64,000 nt of DNA, from assembly GCA_029379385.1 (NCBI GenBank), contig CM055613.1, positions 23,409,652 through 23,473,651 on the forward strand. Reading direction: 5' to 3'. The notes beneath the pieces were generated by a model. That model was not told the origin of the DNA. It saw only the letters and a program-made list of their open reading frames with translations, and did no database searches. Both the position numbers and the translations under genes were made by a program. This stretch comes from Quillaja saponaria (taxonomy: Eukaryota > Streptophyta > Magnoliopsida > Fabales > Quillajaceae). The number at the start of each line of letters is the position of its first letter. The first letter of the stretch is position 1. Of the stretch, positions 11,017 to 23,393 are shown in pieces.

Positions 11017-14000
11017 AGAGAGTAAGAAAAACCAATAATACTCATCACTTTGTGTTTTCATTTGTGGTCATGCTTGCCAATGGAAGCTTTGGGAGGAAGT
11101 GATGAGGAAAAGGCATTTGCTGGGTTACTTGACGAGTCAAAAGGTAACGTAATATCCCATGAGCTCATAGCATTTGGTTTGAAACTCAGACACAATTTTT
11201 CTCTTAATTATACTTCCTGCTGTTATATTATTTTCCTTTTTTCGTGTATGCGATTTTGAGTGCTGATTGACCAATCATTGCAGATCAAGCAGTTACAGAG
11301 AGCAGCATTCCTTTGTCTCCTCAATGGCTTTATGCCAAACCAAGTGAAACAAAGATGGTATGTTCTGCACTGTTGAGCATGTTTCTTCTCTTTGCCCTTA
11401 CAAAATCTTTTCCAAGAAATAATTGCTAATACAAATAATTTGTATTTATCTTGAAGTAGTAAATTGAGTAAAATCACCTCCAGTACAGTCTCTAAACAGA
11501 GCTTCCAGTAATCTGCAGTTCATCACAACAATACAGCTTCTCTTTTTTACTTGTTGGACGTTCTTTTAGTTTCAAAATCTGCACATGACTTAGCAATCTT
11601 ACTATAGTGGCCTACATTGTTTTCATGATGGATTTTATCATGTTTATAATACTAACATGCTCAATGCTTACTTGAGTAAAAACAGGTGCATTATTTTCTT
11701 GATGATCTGTGTTATTCGTATTGTCTATTCAACTTCTCTTTCTTATTTTTCACGTTCCTTTAGCTTCTAATTTGATTTTTTTGGCATGTTTACAGAAGAC
11801 AATAATAATAATATGCTAATGCTTCTGTGTGTAAAATCAATATGCATTTTTGTTATGGTGCTGTGTTCATCATCTTGTCGATGCAACGTCTCTTCCTCAC
11901 GTGCCCTTTTTCTTTAGCCTCCTAATCTTTTTGTGACTTAACAATATTACTGAACTAGTCACATCAGAAGTGACATAAAGTAAGAACGTGATTTGTATTC
12001 TTGGTGTCACTTCTGTGTCAGTCATCAGACACTCCTAAACCAGTAGGTAGTCTTTTCCTCACCATTAAATCAGGTCCGAGAGGCAAGAAATATTCTTAGT
12101 TTTTGTGGTATAGGAGAAAAGCTTAACTCAAACTTTCTCTTCCATTATATGTTTAAATATATAGTAATTTATATTACAGGAGATGCGTGTGCCAACTCCA
12201 GTGTCTCTTGGAAACTCCAGTCCTTCCACCAGGAAGGAGGTTTGGCGTTTGGATGGATCTGAGAACAAAACAGATTGGCGGAGAATTGCTAATGATGTTG
12301 AAAATGGCCGTCGTTGGCGCGAAGAGGAGAGAGAATCTGGCTTACTTGGTATCAGAAGAGACCGCAGGAAAGTAGAGCACTGTGTAGAAAATGTTACTAT
12401 AAGAGAAAGAGTTGACAGTAGAGCTTTGCCTACATCTGAAAGGTGGCATGATGGCCGAAGTTCTGGTCATGAAACATGGCGTGATATCAAATGGTCATCT
12501 AAATGGGGTCCTGAAGACAAGGAAAAGGAAACCCGTGCTGAAAAGAGGACGGAGGTGTGGAGAAGGAAGATACTTTTGTTGATGAACAATCGTTTCTTGG
12601 CAGCAACCATCCAAATTCAGATCGTGAACCAGATTCTCGTGATAAATGGAGGCCACGCCATAGAATGGAAGCTCATTCTGGTGGATCAACTTCCTATCGG
12701 GCTACACCTGGATTTGAACTGGGGAGAGGACGGATGGAGGGCTCATCTTCAGGATTTAGCTTTGGGCGAGGACGACCTAATGTTATTGGAATAGTTTCAT
12801 CTGCAGGCCTCATTGGTGCTTCTTGTGGTGACAACAGTGCAAGTGCTATGGGGACACCCAGTCTCTTGACCAATACCTTTTGCTATCCAAGGGGAAAGCT
12901 TCTTGATATTTACCGTATGCAAAAGCTTGATCCATTGTTTTGAACCATGCCTGATGAGATGGAGCAATCACCACTGATTACTCAAGTTGGCCTTAGTGGA
13001 CCATTGGCTTTTGTTCCTCCTGGTGCTGAAGAGCAGGTAGAACTTCTGATTCCTTTAATAAATAAATTAATTTTCATTCTGCTGATTTATGTGACTGCTT
13101 ATCTAATTTTATGATCGGAGGCTTTTATTTTCTTATGCAGCTTGCAATTGACGTGTATGTGTCAACAGGCTGTTCTCAACAATATATGGGAAGGAAAGGT
13201 TAGAGGTAATGGGGTATCAAACTATTCATGCAGAATGGGGAAATCAACTGAAAGTTTCTCAGGTATTTTCGGTAAACTCTTAGTAACTTCTGTACTAACT
13301 ATTGTACTAACTATTGTGGTTCTGAATCTTTCTAGATGTTCCTTATCTAGGTGCTGAAGAAACAGGATCTGCTGAGGAAAGTCAGGGTATACTGCCATAT
13401 ACTGTCACTGAGGATACTGTTAATACCTTGCACGAAGCTGCTACAGCTCATTCATATCAACCTATTGATAATGGTATTTTTGTGTAATTATTGTTCATAG
13501 AGGAATGTGGTATATTTTGCAAGGTGGTTTGTCATAGTCGTTTGATTTTGTCAAGTAACAGTTAACTTTGCTATTAGTTTATTCTTCCAATTTTCCATTA
13601 GCTTCTGAATGTATTTCATTCTAGGTTATGTTAATTACGGAACTAAGGAACAAGTCATTGCAGCAATAACGGATGTTGATCCTGATGAATCGACTGCATC
13701 AGTTTCAAAAAACAATGGTTTCTACTTTGAAATGGATTCAGCAGAAGCTTACCATGGTGCATCTCAACTTGAAACTGAGAAATACAGGCAAATGGAAGAT
13801 TCTGCTTCTGACAAAGTAACTCAGTCTGATGTCTCTAAGTCTGCCGCTTCTTATGACATCAAATGCATACTTCCTGATTATTCAAGTTCTCTATTTGTGG
13901 TACCTAATCTTGAGCACCATCGGAGTAGCAATACTGAAGAAAAAGATGGAGAGATGGTTGTCCCACCTGAGGTGTTAAGTTTGTACTACCTTGATCCTCA

Positions 14001-17000
14001 AGGGGTGACTCAGGGACCATATCTTGGGGTTGATATAATTACATGGTTCGATCAAGGGTATTTTGGTATTGAGTTGCCTGTCCGCCTGTCAGATGCCCCA
14101 GAAGGAGCACCTTTCCATGATCTGGGTGAGGTCATGCCACATCTGAAAGTAAGGGCCAGGTCAAATTTTGAACAATCTGGTTCCTTGGGTGAAATGACAG
14201 AGGCTGGTTCACATGCTTGTGCCCCCATTCGAGAAAGTAAATCATCCATGTTAAAGGATATTAAACAGTCACCACCTGAGTTTATCAGACTTTCTTCTCA
14301 GCACATTCCATCAAGAATTTCTGTGGTTGATGTTCCATTGCAACAGGCGCAGTCTGCGGATCAATCTTTTAATGATTGTGCTGCACAAGATGAAGGTTCT
14401 TGTTTTTCTTTTGATTTTCTCTTCTTGGGTTTTTAATTGCAGAAACTGGTGAATTCTCCTTTTGCCTTATTCTAATGGTTCTGTATCTCTCTCTTGCAGA
14501 AATTGTATTCCCAGGAAGAACTGGAAACTCTGGCTATAAATCTTCTGGGATGTTTCATGAAAATAGTATTAGCCATGCATCTCTTCCAAATGAAATGAGA
14601 GAACCTGGTCTGCCTGATGAGTTGGATGATAAGCTGCACCCCTTTGGCTTGCTTTGGTCTGAGCTTGAAGGTGCTCAATTAAAACGTGAAGTCTTCTAAT
14701 CTGTCATCCCCCATGGGTCGGCCTTCCCCATTTGGAGTCATGGCTAATCCAGGTAATGTTGCTGAAGCAAGGTCCATTGTTAATGGAAAGGGTGCATTTT
14801 CTGATCCCAACCTGTATCAAAATGGTCTGAATGCTCATGTTGTATCATCTGTGGAGCCTGAGACCAATCATATTGATCTATTGGAGGAACTTATGATTAA
14901 AGATTTTCAGCAACAGCAGCATCTTCAATGGAAGAATTTATTGTCTCCTCATTCAAACTTGAATAATACAGTTCTAGAACATGAGGCAAGTCAAAATCTA
15001 ATATACCAGCAACAGTTGGCCAATCGTTCTGGACCTGATATGGAGCATCTTTTGATGCTCAAGGTGCAACAGGGGCAAGAACTCCAGCTCCAACAACAGT
15101 CGTCAGTTGCAGCAGCATCAGCATCTTCTTCAACAGCAAAAGCTTTTGCAGGAGCAACAGCAATTGCGAGTTCAACAGCTGCTTCTTGAACAGTTCCTGC
15201 ATGGTCAATCGCAAATTCCTGGTCTTGGGCAGTCTCAATTTAATGCTATGAGAACCAACAATGTTCAGAACCAGGTTCTATTAAAGCAGCACCTTATGCA
15301 TGAACTGCAACAACAGTCTCATCACTCTTTAAGCCATGTTGATCCATCCTTTGAGAAGGTTATGCAAGCAAATGTTCAGGCAAGATACGAGCATCAACCC
15401 GATTTATTGGAGCTATTACCGCATTCACAGCATGGAAAACTGCAATCTTTAGGGCGTCAAGTTCTTCAACATGAGCATATGCAGTCAAGACAGTTGCCAA
15501 TGGGATTGAGGAAGCAGAACAATATGGAAGAAGAGAGGTATATTAGTCCTTGGCCAGATAACGAACCTGATCCATTTCTGAGAATTCATGCCGGATCTCA
15601 CCGAGCTCGCTCTTCTGGATTTGGTCCACTAGATTGTTACCAGCAGGAACAACATGCATCCCAAGACAGACAGCTGAATTTCACTGAGCAAAATCTCTAA
15701 TTTCAGGAGCAGTTACAGCAAGGGATTTACAAACCTGGAGCACTGCCATTTGAACAGTCATTGTCATTTCCTGTTGGTGTGTCAGGGATGAATTTGGATG
15801 TTTTAAATGCTATGTCTCGTGGTCATGGTTTAGAGATGCACGAGTCAAGCGCACATTTACAGTCCTGTAGTCAGGTTGGAAAATATTCATCTGCCATCTA
15901 TCCTCATAATTCTCACCATCCATCAATTCCTAATCAGCTTCGTCTTTCCCATTTGGATGCAACTGAGAGTCACTGGCCTGAGAACAATGAGCATCTTGAA
16001 AATGAGTGGATTGATTCTTGGTTTCAACAACTGCATATGAGTTCCGAATGGAAGGAAAGGGAGTAAAAAGCTAAAATTGCTTCCGAAGATCCAACTCTAT
16101 GGATGTCAGATGGTCTCAGTGATGAGAAATCAAAGCAATCGCTGTTGGAATTGCTCCATCAGAAATCAAGTCACCAGCATCACAAGTTACAAGATGCAAG
16201 CAATGGGAAATCCTTCAGAGGGTCGGAGACGTTTGGTCCCTTTTCTGGGTCAAGCTCTTCAGATCACCCCTTTACTCTTCCCAAAGATCAGGGAACAGGT
16301 ATAAACTTGTCATTTGCTGGTGGTTCTTTTGGTTCTACATGTGAAACACTACCAGATGAGCAGGCCATCGGTTTGGCTAATGGATTATTCACAGGCTTAA
16401 ATGAGTCTGGTCAGGCCATTTCTACACAATCAAACAATATTGGTCAGTCGTCTATGGGACAAAGGTTCTCACAGGTCGAACTGGAAAAGCTTAATTCCAA
16501 AAGTGAGGGTATGATGAAGGGTTTATCTGTTGAGACTCGGGACGCTGCTTTAGAAAAAGCAGGATTTGCTGCTGTAAACCACGGAGATATTTCATTGAAT
16601 TCACTTATCAGGCATCATTCACTTGGTATTGCAGGTAACTATCCATGAGATTATTATCTGAAAACCTTCCCATTGAAGTTATAATGAGCAGTTATTCGAA
16701 TTTGCTCCCAGGTGAAAAAGCTTGCTTTTATAACAATGAGATTAAATCATCAATTTCATTTGCAGAAGAGATTGCTATGAATCGGTAAGATTCTCTCTTA
16801 ATGATTATTATTTTTTATTTTGGTCTTTTATTGCTTTAAAATCTATATCTGCCTAAATTCAGACAAGCTGTTGCTGTGAGCGAGATCAGTTTCTTATGGA
16901 CTTAGAAATTAGATTCTCCTTGTTTTTAAATATTCTGCTAACTTATATTATCATAGGGTTTGCTAATTGATATGGACTTTTGTTTTACTTAACCTACTTG

Positions 17001-17936
17001 TTGAACTTAATAGTTTTCTGCGTGGTAGTGGGCTTTATGATTTATTCATTTACAGAATATTTTTTCCAGCCTATCATTGGTGTTTGTTATGACTTTGTAT
17101 ATACTCACGCTTCTTAGTAGATATTGCAAGGTGGTTGTCCAATGTCTATTATACTACCAAAATTATCCTAGTAAAATCTGTCCCGCAGGAAACCTGTTTG
17201 AAATATATTCTTCTTTGGCAGTTAGACCTTGTTAGATTATCCACTTTGAAACCTGTTTTGTGTTTTTTAAATCCAATTTTATTGCATGAATGTTATGGTT
17301 AAGATTATCTGATAGGCTCTGTCTGGCTGTGAACCTGTTTGAAATATATCCAATTCTTTTGTTATTAAACCTTGCGGCGAAGGCAAGCTGCTGCTGCTTT
17401 TTTCGTTACTGTTGTTGTAAGTAGAGTTGTCAACATAGTTTATATATGTTAATCCAACTATTAGAGCTGCTGACATTGCTTTTCCGATGTAAGATTATGT
17501 ATCTATTGTATCTCTTACTTTTCCAACGTGATGCTTTCTTCTTGGTTTTTCTTTTTCCCTTTTTTGGGGCTTGTGCATCCTTATTTGAAAGTCGTATATG
17601 ACAGGGAGCCAGAACCATTCAAAGGCCAAGATAATGTTTTGTTAAGACGTACTCCTTTATCTCGTACTTCATCTTCTCAGGAAGTATTATCTGAGCTAGG
17701 CCTGGATCCAATTACCAGAGAAAAGAGTTCTTCTACTGTTGCTCCTGAAGGTATCATGTTTCTGACAACTCCTCACTCTTCTCTCCCTCTTCTATTTCTG
17801 TCTAAACCAGTTTTCCACTTTAAAAAGCAGTCCTGACCCTTTTTGTAATTCATTTGTCAGTTCATAGATTCCCAAACAGGTCCAAAATTTCAGATACCAT
17901 ATAATTCAACATCTGTTAATAAATAGAATATCCAAT

Positions 17937-18404
17937 TCGATGGCTCCATGAACAATTCTGGATCTTGGGCTGCTGCAATTGGTGTGAATAGCTCAGGAGA
18001 AATCACTGGCTCAGATGTCATGGCTTGTGGTTCAAGAGACCTCCTCACTGCAGAGGCACAAGCAGGACTACTGGCCTCCAAACTTGCTTCCAAACTTGCA
18101 TCTGGTTCTGATCACTTATTTGGAATTATCCTAGAAGGTGACTCCCAACTAGTTGTTAATGCTATCAACTCCAATGGTCTCTCTTGTAATTGGCCTATCC
18201 TGCCTTTCATCTTGGACTCTCTTGATTATCTTAGTACTGTTAGTTTTTGGGTCTGCTGGAAAGTGAATCGTATATGTAATTTACCTGCCCATAATTTGGC
18301 TGTTCTACATGTGCCTCTCTTCCTGTAATCTGTCTCTAGACTCACTTTTAGCTGAGTTTGTTGTTTAATGGAATGTCTTTGTGTTCAGCCAAAAAAAAAA
18401 AATT
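17937..18404 (+). mobile_element. 5'-truncated LINE tail with RNase H domain
   Basis: An insertion in the last intron of the GYF gene. It starts directly at an RNase H-like domain of the kind found at the end of plant LINE ORF2 (and in related host genes): FDGSMNNSG (first acidic residue), LTAEAQAG (Glu), LEGDSQLVV (Asp) and NLPAHNLA (terminal His). The frame stays open to a stop near 18326. A short 3' tail ends in 12 A residues (18391-18402). The insertion is flanked by an 11-bp direct duplication, GAATATCCAAT, at 17926-17936 and 18405-18415, as expected for target-primed reverse transcription. The catalytic residues look preserved, so the insertion may be fairly young compared with the gene lesions. 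Confidence 0.85.
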
Positions 18405-18836
18405 GAATATCCAATATTAATCTCCAGAGAGAAGAAGGGATCCAGTGGGGAATCTAGCATTCCAAGGTCATGACATTATGGCATCTAGCAAGAAAAATAT
18501 GAATTTCTGGCCTACCTCATATAGCGATGCAGATCTGTCAGAGGCATCCTTTGTAGATATGCTGAAGAGTAATGGCAATAAAGCTGCTCAAGCAGACACT
18601 CAAGCCACAGGAATTTCAGACTCATGGAATGGTAACCAAGGGAGCCGAGGTGGCAAAAGGAAAGGTAAAAAAACGAGGCAATTAGATCCTACTCTCCTTG
18701 GCTTCAAGGTTACCAGTAACCGTATACTGATGGGTGAAATTCAGGGCATAGATGATTAGCTCAATGTAACTTGTACATATCTGTATATTTTTTCCCATAC
18801 TTGTAGGCTCAGATTTAGGATTAAAGCATGGTTGCA

Positions 18837-18842
18837 AATAAA
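18837..18842 (+). terminator. poly(A) signal AATAAA of the GYF gene
   Basis: AATAAA (and a second overlapping AAAATAAA) lies about 80 bp after the GYF stop codon. It fits a plant near-upstream polyadenylation element. Confidence 0.45.
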
Positions 18843-19999
18843 ATAAAAAATAGCCGTAAAAAGCATTTATCCTTTTTCTTTTATTCCACATACAAATAAA
18901 GCAATGATAACGACGGGCATGAATCCATGATGACTAAGTGTTAATTAGAAAGTTTTTTTATATTTTCATTTGGATTAGTTAATGTAAAAGTTATAAAAAT
19001 AAAAAATAAAAAATTATTGATTTTATATTTTTAAAAAAATATATTGTTTATCAAAATTATTAACAATATTATTTTAAAAATAGTTTGTCAAAATAAAAAT
19101 CATTAAAATTTGTTTGAACTTTTCTTGCTTTTAGATTGAAAAAGTTTATTTTTTAACTTCAGTTTTTAGTATTCTAGAAGTTTAAAAAATAAATTTTTAT
19201 TAACAAATAAATTTGTAGAAAAACTTAAAACTCTTAAGTTGTTTCCAAACCAATCTGGAGTATTGTCTATTTCAATCTATTTAGACTTCACTATAGTGTT
19301 CTAAAAAAGAGTCAACATGTGATAGTTAGTTTTTTGTTTTGTTTTTTCTTTTTTTAGAAGCCACGGTTGTAAACACCAAATCAATTTTAGTTTTGTTTAG
19401 GTGATTTATAAATCACGATTTTACAAATAATTTTTTGTTTGTTATATAAATTATCAAAACATGATTTACATATGTTAAATTATAAAATTATTGGAATGAT
19501 GGAGAAAAATAGAAAAAATAATTTTAATTTAATTAAAAATAACATAAAGAGCATTTTGTTTGTTTTACAAATTAAAATAAAATAAAAAATTTCAACTGTG
19601 ACCGTTACACTCAATTTAAAAGAAAAAAGTTGCAATTATTTATTTATTTGTAAAAAAATAATTTTAGGACATATTTGACAACTTAACCGCCAAACCAAAC
19701 ATACCTTTGCCAAACTAAACAGGCCTTTGGTCTCTCAAAACTCGTCTGACAGAGAAAGAATTGAGAGCTTTCATTCCTTCCTTTCGTTTTTTCCTTCGGG
19801 GATAGAAAGAAAAAAAAGTGCTAGCATGACAAACAACTTAAATATAAGTAGGACTTGCAAACAAATAATACTTACACCTCATTTTTGGTCCAGTACTAAT
19901 TTACAACAATCTTATTGTAAACGTCTGACACAACATTGCCTATCAGGGCAATAACCCTATTAGCATTTTTCCATAGACAAAAGTAGCAAGAGTGAGCAT
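18843..19999. other. intergenic spacer between convergent genes, with MITE-like sequence
   Basis: The spacer between the 3' ends of the GYF pseudogene and the amidohydrolase gene. AT-rich segments at about 18952-19262 and 19320-19720 resemble short non-autonomous DNA transposons. The first starts with TTTCATTTGGATTAG and ends with GTTGTTTCCAAACCAATCTG, the second ends with AACCAAACAGGC-like sequence. I could not confirm clean inverted termini or target duplications. No gene is seen. Confidence 0.35.
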
Positions 20000-22900
20000 T
20001 CACTGCCACTGGCTTTGGAAGAGCTGCATGACTGTTCTGCCCATGATCCAATCTAGATCAGAAGATGATAGCGGTATTTGTTTGGCAATATGATATACTG
20101 CTTCTTTTGCGCCTTTGTATCCACATTCAGGTACAACAAATGGGAAATCACTGCAACAATATGGAAACAAAATGTACAGTTCATACATTTGGCGACTTCA
20201 AATAAGTTTCCTAATTCCCACCCATAGATGGAAAAGGTAAAAGGACAATGTAAAGAAAGAAACACCCTTCTGCCACTAAATTCAAGGAGCTATCTTTTAG
20301 TTGAACGCATAAAAGAAAATGGAGTCACCTGCCCCACATTACATGGTTAGCTCCAAATCTGGAGACAACTTGGAACAGGATGTCGGATAAATCCTGATAT
20401 GGAAATGTTACTCTTGAAAGCCTGAATAGGGCACTAAGCTTCACATAAACCTGTCAATTGAGAAGTTCAGTCAACTCATTGTGGCTGGAAGGCTCGTTTC
20501 AGTCACCCTTAACAAACAGAATAATGGTACTTTTAACAGGCATTTCACAACACCATAAAGATACTCATCATGATTATAGTGATTCCAAGCATACACTGAT
20601 ACACTTAAAAGAAGTTGACCTGTCCCGTTGAATTTGTCACTTTCCTCATTTGAAATTGTCCCAACAAAACAAATTTTGACTTCTAGAAGTCCCGATAATA
20701 ACTTTGTAAATTCCAACATTGCCTTCGACTCAAACTCAGATTTACTTTTAGCTATTAGTTGGCATCAACTCCACAAAAGTTGTCTACACTTCCAGGTAAA
20801 CAGGAAAATCACTATTAGACTACAAATTTTTAGACTCTGTTCCCTCCTGAAGCAGAAAATATAGGTAGGATGCAGGGAGTACAAACCTTTAGTAGTTTCT
20901 AGGTAAAATATGCTTATATAAGAGTCCCCAGAATTCCATGTTTCAAGCAACATAAATAAAAGATAAGAATATATGATGCTATTCACTGTGACAGCTTTGG
21001 CTTCCTCAAGATGTTGTCAGCATGCATGAAGAATATTCAGGAACTTACCTGTGGGAATCTTGATAGATTTAAAAGTTGAGAGAAGGCAAGATTCTCCTCA
21101 TCATTTCTGCAAGAAAGTATGCAAGTAATAACTTACAAAGAAAATGCAAATAATAATAGCTCTTGTGGTCTTCCTAACAAATTCATTAGAAGATAACTCA
21201 CATTGGTGGTTTGCAAAAACCCAAATGGTCAAGCAATACAACTGTTGATGGGAATTCTGTACACAATTCCTCAATTTCAGAAATGTGCAGACCAAGACCC
21301 TGAGAAAGTACACTTCACTCTTAAAGAACAGTCCCAACAACTAGCACTTTAAACAGAGGTGGTAATACTAATGCCCATAAGCAGGATGACTTGCTCCTAG
21401 AAGTTAAGATTGGCAAGGAGAAAAAAAGACAAACTAGTTGTGTATTTGTGTTGATTGCATACAAGAAAATTAACATAATACCTTCATACACATGAAACCA
21501 ACTGGTATTTTAAGTTCTCCTGCTCTAGAAAAAATTGCTTTCCCAATTTTATTTGTCATCTGCAATAACATTAAACATGGAATAAACATATTGATAATAC
21601 TAATAAGGAATATCTGCTATTGCAAACCTTACAACTAATACAACTTCATCTATCATTTCATTCATATCTGCAAACCTTTTGTTACAAAAAGATCCATGTA
21701 TCGAAATAGTAAAGATGGTACTTTTAAAGGGAGTTTAAGAAATAAAAATTTCAGAGTTACAGATTGACAGTTAAATGATTTTTGGATGAATTACTCGAAA
21801 CAGGATGCTCAGAACCTTTGCAGCTTGAACAGAGAATCAGTGTTAATTAATTGATTCATGTGTAGATGTTAAAAACAGAGTTTCTTTCTCTTCCAATACT
21901 TAACTTTACCTTTTAACTTATCAGACAAAAGAGAGATAAGGGGAAGGGAAGGGCTGAAGTCTACCTTTTCACCAGATGGCCACAAATATGGATTAAATCG
22001 AATTGCACGATAACCATCCTAGCATGAAACAATATGTATCAATACCTCTGATGCAAAACCAGTGTTTAGATACCATGTAGGATTATCAAGTAGACCTTCA
22101 AAACAAGATGTTCAAGCTGCTTAAGACCACTTGCGTCGTCTGCTGGATTTGCAAGGCAACAACCAACAAATTTGGTGGGGTACTTCTTCAGAACACTGTC
22201 AAATGATGAACTTCCCATAAGCAATACTTGTAATATACATAATACAAGTATATATTCATTAAATGAAAGCAATCAGATAAGAGGAAAACAACCAATTCAT
22301 TTCCTGCAATAATTTCTAGAGCTACTTGTTGATGAAGCATGGCTCAAGCTTAACAACTGTAAACATGTTAATCAACAACTGAACTTAAAGACTGACAGCA
22401 TGCTTTTAATTATCTGAGTCTGCCGAGAAAGAAAACGTAACTATTTAGCCAATGGAGTCACAAGGTACTCCTAGTGGTTTATTAATTAGTAGTTATGATC
22501 CCAGAATGCAGGGTTCTACATGGCTAGGACAGGCCAGATGCTGGCTTCGTATTAATATCAGATATTCCATAGAGGCCTTGCCAACTGTAATTTTTATGTT
22601 CTTTGAAGCATTACAGAAGCCGAGTTCTTACTCTGAATAAAAAAACATGTTATTTGCTCATACCTTGTGATCAAAGAATGATCGAACTTATGATTGATTG
22701 GCTGCACAATTAATGCACCGTGTACACCTGCTTCCTCCATGTTCTGTGAAAAATGTGTGAAGTGAATGACGTTCTGAAGATACATTGATATCGATATAGA
22801 AGAAGAAAAAACAAGAGTCCTATATAATTTTTATACTTTCAGATAACCCATGAACGATTTCCCCAATATACAAAGTAAACTTCAAGAGATAGGGGAAGAT

Positions 22901-23281
22901 AAAAGGCATACCTGGAGCAGGAAATCAACGTGTCCTGGTAAAGTGGGTTCTTGGCCTGGAAAGTAAGGGAATTTATCCACAGCCTTCACAAAAAAAAAAA
23001 ATTGATGTCATATTCTAACTGTGAGCTTCTATGTAACTTCCAGTATATATTGTAAGTAATAAGCTTACCTCTTCAGGTGACGCCCATATATGCAGATGGG
23101 AATCGATGATTTTGGGGCTTGAAGGGGCTCTACTCTCGGATTCATCGGTGGCCATTTTTGCTGCAGAAACTCGCAGTGTGCGATTTCTGGGGAAAGAGGC
23201 AAAGGGTTGGAAACAGTGACGAATTTGGTGAGAAGGGATCAGAACGGAAGCTGAGAGCAGTGGCTTCACTCTCGCTGCCAT
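20000..23281 (-). CDS. amidohydrolase-2 family metal-dependent hydrolase (10 exons, intact)
   Basis: TIM-barrel hydrolase of the amidohydrolase-2 family (PF04909), related to lactone hydrolases such as 2-pyrone-4,6-dicarboxylate lactonase. The plant substrate is not known to me. Exons on the minus strand: 23281-23069, 22983-22912, 22743-22664, 22195-22096, 22018-21965, 21559-21482, 21299-21202, 21106-21049, 20450-20329, 20150-20000. All introns are GT-AG, phases join, and the product is 341 residues with no lesion. The metal-binding motif DSHLHIW is at 60-66 (His62, His64), with His224 in LLDHLGF and Asp293 in MWGSDFPFV. The first ~42 residues are rich in Ser, Arg and hydrophobics with almost no acids, so a plastid or mitochondrial transit peptide is likely. 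Met43 is an alternative start that would give the protein without it. It converges on the GYF pseudogene. Its intactness argues that the lesions next door are real and not assembly noise. Confidence 0.92.
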
Positions 23282-23375
23282 ATGTGAGCTACATGTTATG
23301 TAATCTCTGCTGCTTTTGACAAAAACGAAAAGAAAATTTAAACATAAAATAAAAGTTTTGTAAAAGGAAAGTCAA

Positions 23376-23393
23376 AATTATATATATATAATC
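23376..23393 (-). promoter_or_regulatory. possible TATA box of the amidohydrolase gene
   Basis: A TATATATATA stretch lies about 100 bp upstream of the ATG at 23281 on the minus strand, at a suitable distance for a plant TATA box with a short leader. The region is AT-rich, so this could be chance. Confidence 0.3.

Larger units (their letters stand above)
9897..18759 (+). pseudogene. GYF-domain protein gene, EXA1/GIGYF-like, decayed (11 exons)
   Basis: Plant GYF proteins of this type are translational regulators that bind eIF4E-family proteins. The Arabidopsis member EXA1 is a host factor for potexviruses. Exons read: 9897-9973, 11087-11143, 11284-11357, 12180-13036, 13169-13262, 13336-13473, 13625-14395, 14500-16634, 16712-16784, 17605-17750, 18428-18759, all with GT-AG borders. 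The second exon's acceptor is the least certain. Phases join throughout and predict about 1,580 residues. Visible features are SPQWLYAKPSE (exon 3), a YX4L-type eIF4E-binding motif YPRGKLL (12884-12904), the GYF core GPYLGVDIITWFDQGYFG (exon 7), a long Gln-rich region (exon 8), and a C-terminus DPTLLGFKVTSNRILMGEI. Lesions are a 1-bp gain in exon 1 (TAA at 9942), a 2-bp gain near 12552, TGA at 12941, frameshifts near 14688 and 15100, and TAA at 15698 and 16064. No full-length product is possible. Retained introns mean it is an unprocessed copy. Confidence 0.88.

Noticed and set aside
12183..16648. Several separate medium-sized reading frames on the plus strand taken as distinct genes
   Set aside because: They are pieces of one EXA1-like gene, joined by matching splice phases and by order of family motifs. 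Treating them as separate genes would be wrong.
20053..20986. Additional minus-strand frames around 20.0-21.0 kb as separate small genes
   Set aside because: They are intron read-throughs or alternate frames of the amidohydrolase exons.
23069..23281. Plus-strand frame at 23119-23319 opposite the amidohydrolase start as a gene
   Set aside because: It is the antisense shadow of exon 1, whose minus-strand reading has the DSHLHIW motif and a proper splice donor.
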